Assembly (NCBI GenBank): GCA_943327025.2
Contig: CALPVO020000055.1
Location: 1-10,664, forward strand
Length of the DNA: 10,664 nucleotides
From: Janthinobacterium lividum
Lineage (GTDB): Bacteria; Pseudomonadota; Gammaproteobacteria; Steroidobacterales; Steroidobacteraceae
Direction: 5' to 3'
Positions within the stretch are counted from its first letter, which is position 1. Every line of letters starts with the position of its first letter. Both the position numbers and the translations under genes were made by a program. The notes under the pieces were generated by a model. That model made no database searches and was not told the origin of the DNA. It was given only the letters and a program-made list of their open reading frames with translations. Positions 6,332 through 10,664 of the stretch are shown here, in pieces.

Positions 6332-8160
6332 GCGCGAGAGTGCAGGCCAGCCAGCACGCGCTGTACGCCAATGCCGCTAACGACGCAGACAGCGAGGCAG
6401 GCATAGAACTGTGGCATGTGGCCGTACAAGTAGCTGCCCGTACCAAAGAGCGCCGCGTAGATGAAGGCGCAGCCGAGGACCCAACCGAGCATGGCTTGGG
6501 CGAGCGAATCGCCCGGTGTGCCCTCCGGCCCCAAGGCGCTCTTCTCGCGGATGCGGCGCCAACCCGGCCCTGCGGGGCGCGTTAGGGCATGGAACTTCAT
6601 GAGCGTGGACTCCTCGGTCTGCGGCCCAAGGTAGGCCACCGTCACCCACACCACCGTGGTGACGGCCACAGTGGCGAGTAGTGGAAGATTGTCCGGGAAG
6701 ACGTGGCCCGCTTTGCGCGCCAGAAAGAAGGCCAACGCCACAAGGAAGGAACTGACCATGGCGGCAATCTCGCTCCAGGCAGTAACACGCCACCAAAACC
6801 AGCGCAGCAGATACAGCAAGCCGGTGCCGGCACCAATGGAGAGGATCAGTTCGAAAGCTTCCTTGGCTGTGCTTAGCAAGTAAGTCACCAAGCCGGCGCA
6901 CACCATGAGACCCGCGGTGACCAAACGCCCGACCAGCACATAGTGTTTTTCGGCATGGTCTGGCTGCAGGAAGCGGCGGTAGAAGTCGTGCACCAAGTAG
7001 GACGTGCCCCAGTTCAGATGGGTTTCGATAGTGGAGCGGTAGGCAGCGAGTGTGCCGGCCACCACGAAGCCTAGAAACCCTGCCGGCAGGAACTTCATCA
7101 TGGCGGGGTAGGCGATGTCATCGCCCACCAAGCGTGGGTCCACATAAGGTAGGGCGGCAGAGAGGTCTTGCAACTGCGGGTACACCAGCGTTGAAGAAAG
7201 TGCGACCAAAATCCATGGCCAAGGGCGCAGGGCGTAGTGCAGTACCTGGAACAGCAAGGTGCCGGTGATGGCGTCTTTCTCGCTACGGGAGGCCAACATG
7301 CGCTGCGCGACATAGGAGCCACCGCCCGGCTCGGAGCCCGGGTACCACACGCTCCACCACAGCACGGTAAGTGGCAGAACGAAGACGGTGAGGGTGGTGC
7401 TCCAGTCGCCAAAGTCGGGAAGCATGGCCAACTGGCTGGCCGGAATCTTCTCCAGCAAGCCGGAAAGGCCGCCTACCTCGGGGCGATCCAATGCGAACCA
7501 GGCCATGGCGAAGGTGCCGGTCATGGTGATGCCGAACTGGAGCGTGTCCGTGACCAATACGCCCCATAGGCCCGAGACGGAGGCGAAGAAGATGGTCATG
7601 ACGCCACAGACGAGCAGCGTTTGTTCCATGGGCCAGCCCAGCACCACGCTGCCGATTTTGGCAGCCGAAAGGTTAACGGCGGCCATGATGATGCAGTTGA
7701 AGAACAGCCCGAGAAATATGGCACGGAAACCGCGCAGGGCGCGCGCGGCGCGACCCGAGTAGCGAATTTCGTAGAACTCGAGGTCCGTGAGCACACCCGA
7801 ACGTCGCCACAGGGCGGCGTAAAAAAATACGGTGAGCATTCCCGTGAGCAGGAAGCTCCACCACAACCAGTTCGAGGAAACGCCACCTTGCCGCACGAGG
7901 TTCGTGACGAGATTCGGCGTGTCCGTGCTGAAGGTGGTGGCGACCATGGAGATGCCCACCAGCCACCACGGTGCGGCCCGGCCGGAGGTGAAGAACTCGC
8001 TGGTGTTCTGACCGGCCCGGCGCCAGAAGAACAGCGCGGGCAGGAAACTGATGAAGATGGAGGCGGCGATGATGCCCCAGTCCAGCGGCGTGAACTGGAA
8101 GGCCGTGGCGGCGGAGACTGCGGCAGAGCCGGCAGCGGGCAGGGCTTGGGTGGCTGACAT
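6328..8160 (-). CDS. Sodium/solute symporter (SSF family)
   Basis: The 610-residue, strongly hydrophobic protein has roughly 13-14 membrane segments, the first at about 26-46, and belongs to the Na+/solute symporter family (PF00474, the family of SGLT and PutP). The segment GISMVATTFSTDTPNLV (69-85) is in the second helix, where SSF proteins have the conserved Ser/Thr-rich Na+/substrate motif. WRRSGVLTDLEFYEIRYSG (118-136) is the typical cytoplasmic loop. Others are YPGSEPGGGSYVAQRML and AYRSTIETHLNWGTSY. The frame is open upstream to 8439, but the ATG at 8160 is chosen: it has AAGGA 7 nt upstream, the longer form would overlap the reductase gene, and its extra sequence is not membrane-like. 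It is first in a four-gene operon with a sugar kinase and nucleotidyltransferase, so the cargo is probably a free sugar taken up across the inner membrane. Confidence 0.92.
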   Translation of the reverse strand: MSATQALPAAGSAAVSAATAFQFTPLDWGIIAASIFISFLPALFFWRRAGQNTSEFFTSGRAAPWWLVGISMVATTFSTDTPNLVTNLVRQGGVSSNWLWWSFLLTGMLTVFFYAALWRRSGVLTDLEFYEIRYSGRAARALRGFRAIFLGLFFNCIIMAAVNLSAAKIGSVVLGWPMEQTLLVCGVMTIFFASVSGLWGVLVTDTLQFGITMTGTFAMAWFALDRPEVGGLSGLLEKIPASQLAMLPDFGDWSTTLTVFVLPLTVLWWSVWYPGSEPGGGSYVAQRMLASRSEKDAITGTLLFQVLHYALRPWPWILVALSSTLVYPQLQDLSAALPYVDPRLVGDDIAYPAMMKFLPAGFLGFVVAGTLAAYRSTIETHLNWGTSYLVHDFYRRFLQPDHAEKHYVLVGRLVTAGLMVCAGLVTYLLSTAKEAFELILSIGAGTGLLYLLRWFWWRVTAWSEIAAMVSSFLVALAFFLARKAGHVFPDNLPLLATVAVTTVVWVTVAYLGPQTEESTLMKFHALTRPAGPGWRRIREKSALGPEGTPGDSLAQAMLGWVLGCAFIYAALFGTGSYLYGHMPQFYACLAVCVVSGIGVQRVLAGLHSRA

Positions 8161-8167
8161 ATGGTTT

Positions 8168-8172
8168 TCCTT
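8168..8172 (-). promoter_or_regulatory. Ribosome binding site of the symporter gene
   Basis: AAGGA on the minus strand lies 7 nt before the ATG at 8160-8158. It decides the start in favour of the 610-residue form over the 703-residue open frame. Confidence 0.7.
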
Positions 8173-8218
8173 GTATTCCCCGCAGGCGCCGCTTCCCCGG
8201 TTCCCGCCGCAAGATATT

Positions 8219-8258
8219 ACCCCGCAGACCGGGGGCAGGTATGCTGCCCTAGCGGGGT
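8219..8258. repeat. Nested inverted repeat in the divergent promoter region
   Basis: An outer 7-bp pair, ACCCCGC (8219-8225) and GCGGGGT (8252-8258), encloses an inner perfect 6-bp pair, GGGCAG (8233-8238) and CTGCCC (8244-8249), with a GTATG loop. Seven unpaired nt lie on the left side and two on the right. No T-run follows on either strand, so it does not look like a simple intrinsic terminator. It could be a regulator-binding site or a structure in the leader RNA of the symporter operon. Confidence 0.6.
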
Positions 8259-8346
8259 TCTTATGTGGGCTGCAGGCCCTCGTTAGCACCACTGGCTTGC
8301 AGTCGCTAATGACGCCGCGTTTCTCTGCTTCACCGGAACCACCTTC

Positions 8347-8697
8347 ATGTCCCTGACGCTCTACGGTATTCCCAACTGCGACACCATGAAGAAAGCCCGG
8401 GACTGGCTCGATCAAGCCGGTGTGTCGTATGTCTTTCATGACTACAAGAAAGCAGGCATTACGGCGGCACAGCTGCAGGAGTGGTGTCGGGAAATCGGCT
8501 GGGAAGTCCTGCTGAACCGGGCGGGGACCACCTTCCGGAAACTGCCGGAGGCCGAGAAGATGGGACTGGATGAGGCGCGCGCCATTGCGCTGATGGTGGC
8601 GCAGCCCGGCATGATCAAGCGGCCCGTGTTGACGGGTGCAGGGAAGCCACTAGTGGGTTTCAAGCCCGAAGGCTACGCCGCAGTCATTTGTTCGTGA
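8347..8697 (+). CDS. yffB: ArsC/Spx-family reductase, YffB-like
   Basis: The 116-residue protein aligns from end to end with E. coli YffB, a thioredoxin-fold protein of the ArsC family (PF03960). The single active-site Cys C11 is in LYGIPNCDTMKKA (5-17); FHDYKKAGI, EVLLNRAGTTFRKL (53-66), MIKRPVL and GKPLVGF follow as in YffB. The family is related to glutaredoxin-dependent arsenate reductase, but YffB itself is not shown to be an arsenate reductase and there are no arsenic genes here, so a general thiol-redox role is as likely. The ATG at 8347 fits the family N-terminus; only a weak GGAA (8335-8338) precedes it. The stop TGA overlaps the permease start. Confidence 0.9.
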   Translation: MSLTLYGIPNCDTMKKARDWLDQAGVSYVFHDYKKAGITAAQLQEWCREIGWEVLLNRAGTTFRKLPEAEKMGLDEARAIALMVAQPGMIKRPVLTGAGKPLVGFKPEGYAAVICS

Positions 8698-10664
8698 ATA
8701 CCCTGACGCTGCTCGTTGCTGCGGCCGTTACGTTCGGAGTGCTGCTGCTGTTGCCCGTGGGTCGGCAGGTGCTGCGTTCCTGCTTCACGGTCGACCCCGC
8801 GCTGGTCGCGGTGGCTCCTGCCCTGCGTAATGCCTGCGGCATCTTCTTGGCGCTTTTCCTTGCACAGGCCACCGGTTTGCATGGGGCGGCCACGCCTGTG
8901 GCCCTAGGGGTACTGCTCACCAATCTGGCCGATTTCTCGGAGCCGTATGGCGAGCGCCTGAAGGCGATGCTGCTGACGGCTTTGGGCACAGCACTGGCCG
9001 TCTTGGTGGGCGCGCTGGGGGCCGGGTCCCCTGGGTTGCATCTCGGCGCAGCGCTCGGCGTAGCGGCGTTGGTGGGATTCGCCGGCGCCATTGGCCCGCG
9101 CTCCGGCTTGGTGGCCTTGTTTGGTCTTGCCTTGTTTTCCTTGTATTCGTCAATACCGGTGCCCCCCGCCACGGCCTTTGTGGCAGCCGGTTGGTATCTC
9201 GCGGCGGGAGTGGTGTCTGCTGTGGTGGCTTGCGTGGCGTGGCCGTTGGGCCGCTATTACCCCACCCGCCGCAAGTTGGCGGTCGCTTTCCGGCAGTTGG
9301 CCGCGGCTTGCGCCGAGCATGGGATGCGTCGTGCGGACCTGCGGGTCGTTGCTGCGATCGAGGCGGCCACGACGTCCATGACGAACAGTCGCGCCGGCGA
9401 GGAGACGCGGCGTTGGCTGGAGGGCTTGCTGGACGAGGTGGAAGCTTGCCGCGTGTTCCTCGTGGCGCTCGACCAATCCAAGGCATCAAGTTCCGCAACG
9501 CCGGAAACAGCGGCTACCCGTACCGAAGCCGCGGCGATGGCCGCTGTGGTCGCTGCAGCGGGAAGACTGGCTCGCGAAATGGAACATAGCCTGACCTGGC
9601 GCCACAGCGCACCGCGTCTGCAAGCGGCGCTGAGCGAACTCGAATTGGCTTGCGCGGCCTGTGCAGACCGCGACAGGCGGCTCGTAGCGGCGCTCGGTGC
9701 AGGGCTTGCCAAAGCGGTGGCACTGTTGAACTCTCGTTGGCCCATCGGGCGCGTGGCGGGACGTGCAGTCGCCGTTACGCCGGGCCCGGCGACGCTGCCA
9801 AGTTTGTCGGCGCTACGCGCCCATTTCCACTGGCAAGATCTCCACGTACGGCATGCACTGAAATTTGCGGGCACCTATGCCGTCGCTACCGCGCTGGCAA
9901 TCAGCCCCCTGAACGGCCTGCTGGACGGTCATGGTTTCTGGATTCCCCTGACGGTCGCTTGGATCTGCAAGCCGGATGTGGCCGGCTCCATCAGTCGCTT
10001 CAGCATGCGCTTGTGCGGCACGGTGCTGGGCGTGCTGCTGTCGGTCTTGCTGCTGCACTTCGTCACCCATCCGCTGTGGTTTATGGCGCTGACTGCGCTC
10101 GCCGCGTTCCTGATGGGCGCCGCTTTGTTCGCGAACTATTCCTTGACGGTTCTCGGCGCCACCGTCTGGGTGTTGTGCTTGTCCGCCACCGTTGGTACCT
10201 ACACGGAAGAACTGGCGGATGCGCGTTTGCTGGCGACTTTGCTGGGTTGCGGGCTGGTTCTGCTCAGCGCCTACATTCTGCCCGTACGGTCGGGCACTGC
10301 TGCCCCAGCCCAGTTGGCGGCCATGTCCGCGCGGCTGCGTGAACTGCTGGAAAAGACCGGCAAAGCGGAAGCCGTCGCACTACGCAGTGCGCTGCCGGCA
10401 ATCATTCAACGGCATCGGCTAGCGGCTGTGGCGGCGCTCGCGGCTGCCGAAGCCGAACCCCGCGCGCCCTGGGAGCATGCGACGGTGCGCCTAGAGTTGC
10501 AGACGCTGCGCCAGGTGCTACAGGGGTTGGAGCGGGTGAGTGAACGGCTTGTTTTGAGTGTAGTGCTCGGCTTTCCGGCGGAAGGCGCCGAGGCCGCCCG
10601 GGTTCGTGCCGAGCTGGAATTAACGGCGCTCGACCAACAACTGGCGGTGCACCTTCCGCCGTGA
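8694..10664 (+). CDS. FUSC-family inner-membrane permease
   Basis: This 656-residue protein is complete: its TGA is the last codon of the window. It has the two-block layout of FUSC proteins (YccS, YeeA and AaeB types). An N-terminal membrane block has about six to seven hydrophobic segments (up to about residue 185), followed by a cytoplasmic helical region (about 188-385). A second membrane block (about 390-530) contains HGFWIPLTVAWICKPD and ISRFSMRLCGTVLGVLLS, the FUSC signature region, and a cytoplasmic tail of about 125 residues closes the protein. Such proteins are thought to export small organic acids or similar compounds, usually with a periplasmic adaptor partner; no partner is visible. 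The GTG at 8694, in a GTGA overlap with the reductase stop, is preferred. A TTG at 8688 would add two residues. No Shine-Dalgarno is evident, consistent with translational coupling. Substrate unknown. Confidence 0.87.
   Translation: MNTLTLLVAAAVTFGVLLLLPVGRQVLRSCFTVDPALVAVAPALRNACGIFLALFLAQATGLHGAATPVALGVLLTNLADFSEPYGERLKAMLLTALGTALAVLVGALGAGSPGLHLGAALGVAALVGFAGAIGPRSGLVALFGLALFSLYSSIPVPPATAFVAAGWYLAAGVVSAVVACVAWPLGRYYPTRRKLAVAFRQLAAACAEHGMRRADLRVVAAIEAATTSMTNSRAGEETRRWLEGLLDEVEACRVFLVALDQSKASSSATPETAATRTEAAAMAAVVAAAGRLAREMEHSLTWRHSAPRLQAALSELELACAACADRDRRLVAALGAGLAKAVALLNSRWPIGRVAGRAVAVTPGPATLPSLSALRAHFHWQDLHVRHALKFAGTYAVATALAISPLNGLLDGHGFWIPLTVAWICKPDVAGSISRFSMRLCGTVLGVLLSVLLLHFVTHPLWFMALTALAAFLMGAALFANYSLTVLGATVWVLCLSATVGTYTEELADARLLATLLGCGLVLLSAYILPVRSGTAAPAQLAAMSARLRELLEKTGKAEAVALRSALPAIIQRHRLAAVAALAAAEAEPRAPWEHATVRLELQTLRQVLQGLERVSERLVLSVVLGFPAEGAEAARVRAELELTALDQQLAVHLPP

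Larger units (their letters stand above)
8161..8346. other. Divergent intergenic region between the sugar operon and the reductase/permease pair
   Basis: This 186-nt region should contain the promoters of both flanking units. For the plus strand, TTAGCA (8283-8288) and GCTAAT (8305-8310), 16 nt apart, each match 4 of 6 consensus bases; they would give a start about 30 nt before the reductase ATG. This is a weak candidate only. For the minus strand no convincing pair is seen. A nested inverted repeat (8219-8258) and a smaller hairpin GGGC-TGCAG-GCCC (8267-8279) lie in the middle. Confidence 0.5.

Noticed and set aside
8161..8439. N-terminal extension of the symporter to 8439 (703 residues)
   Set aside because: The extra 93 residues overlap the divergent reductase gene and are not membrane-like, and the ATG at 8160 has its own AAGGA site at good spacing.
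8347..8697. Arsenate resistance locus around the ArsC-family protein
   Set aside because: The protein is closest to YffB, and no arsR, arsB/acr3 or other arsenic gene is present.
8684..9172. Minus-strand open frame of 162 codons opposite the FUSC permease
   Set aside because: Its Ala/Pro/Ser/Arg-rich composition without motifs is typical of the antisense of a GC-rich membrane protein gene.

Overview
The window is GC-rich (about 60-65 % by eye) and densely packed with bacterial genes. Short or overlapping gene junctions, YbaK and YffB proteins of Escherichia type, and a FUSC-family permease point to a Pseudomonadota (proteobacterial) chromosome, most likely a gammaproteobacterium. I cannot fix the genus. 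There is no rRNA, tRNA, insertion sequence, phage gene or CRISPR array.

Layout. (1) Positions 1-1899, minus strand: two light-related flavoproteins. A 408-residue protein with a photolyase-type FAD-binding domain lies upstream of a cryptochrome/photolyase whose C-terminal part runs off the left edge. They share one reading frame and are separated by a TGA and 44 open codons carrying a 12-codon repeat. (2) 1900-2080: divergent intergenic region. (3) 2081-3381, plus strand: a YbaK-type Cys-tRNA(Pro) deacylase and an arylamine N-acetyltransferase, joined by a TAATG stop/start overlap. (4) 3370-8160, minus strand: a four-gene operon transcribed in the order SSF sodium/solute symporter, sugar-1-phosphate nucleotidyltransferase, galactokinase-like GHMP kinase, PF10118-type predicted metal-dependent hydrolase. 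Its junctions are a 4-bp overlap, a 2-bp gap and a 4-bp overlap. (5) 8161-8346: divergent intergenic region with a nested inverted repeat. (6) 8347-10664, plus strand: a YffB-like ArsC-family reductase overlapping a complete FUSC-family membrane permease.

The most coherent biology is block 4. Import by a Na+-coupled symporter, anomeric phosphorylation by the GHMP kinase and nucleotidyl transfer would make an activated NDP-sugar from a free sugar without the Leloir genes. The kinase keeps the galactokinase fold and motifs, but has Lys where galactokinases have the sugar-contacting Glu, so the sugar is probably not galactose. The hydrolase is physically coupled to this operon, but its substrate is unknown. 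Second in interest is the photolyase pair, because of the shared frame and because the FAD protein appears to carry an alpha/beta domain after its FAD domain instead of before it. The remaining genes are ordinary housekeeping or accessory functions.
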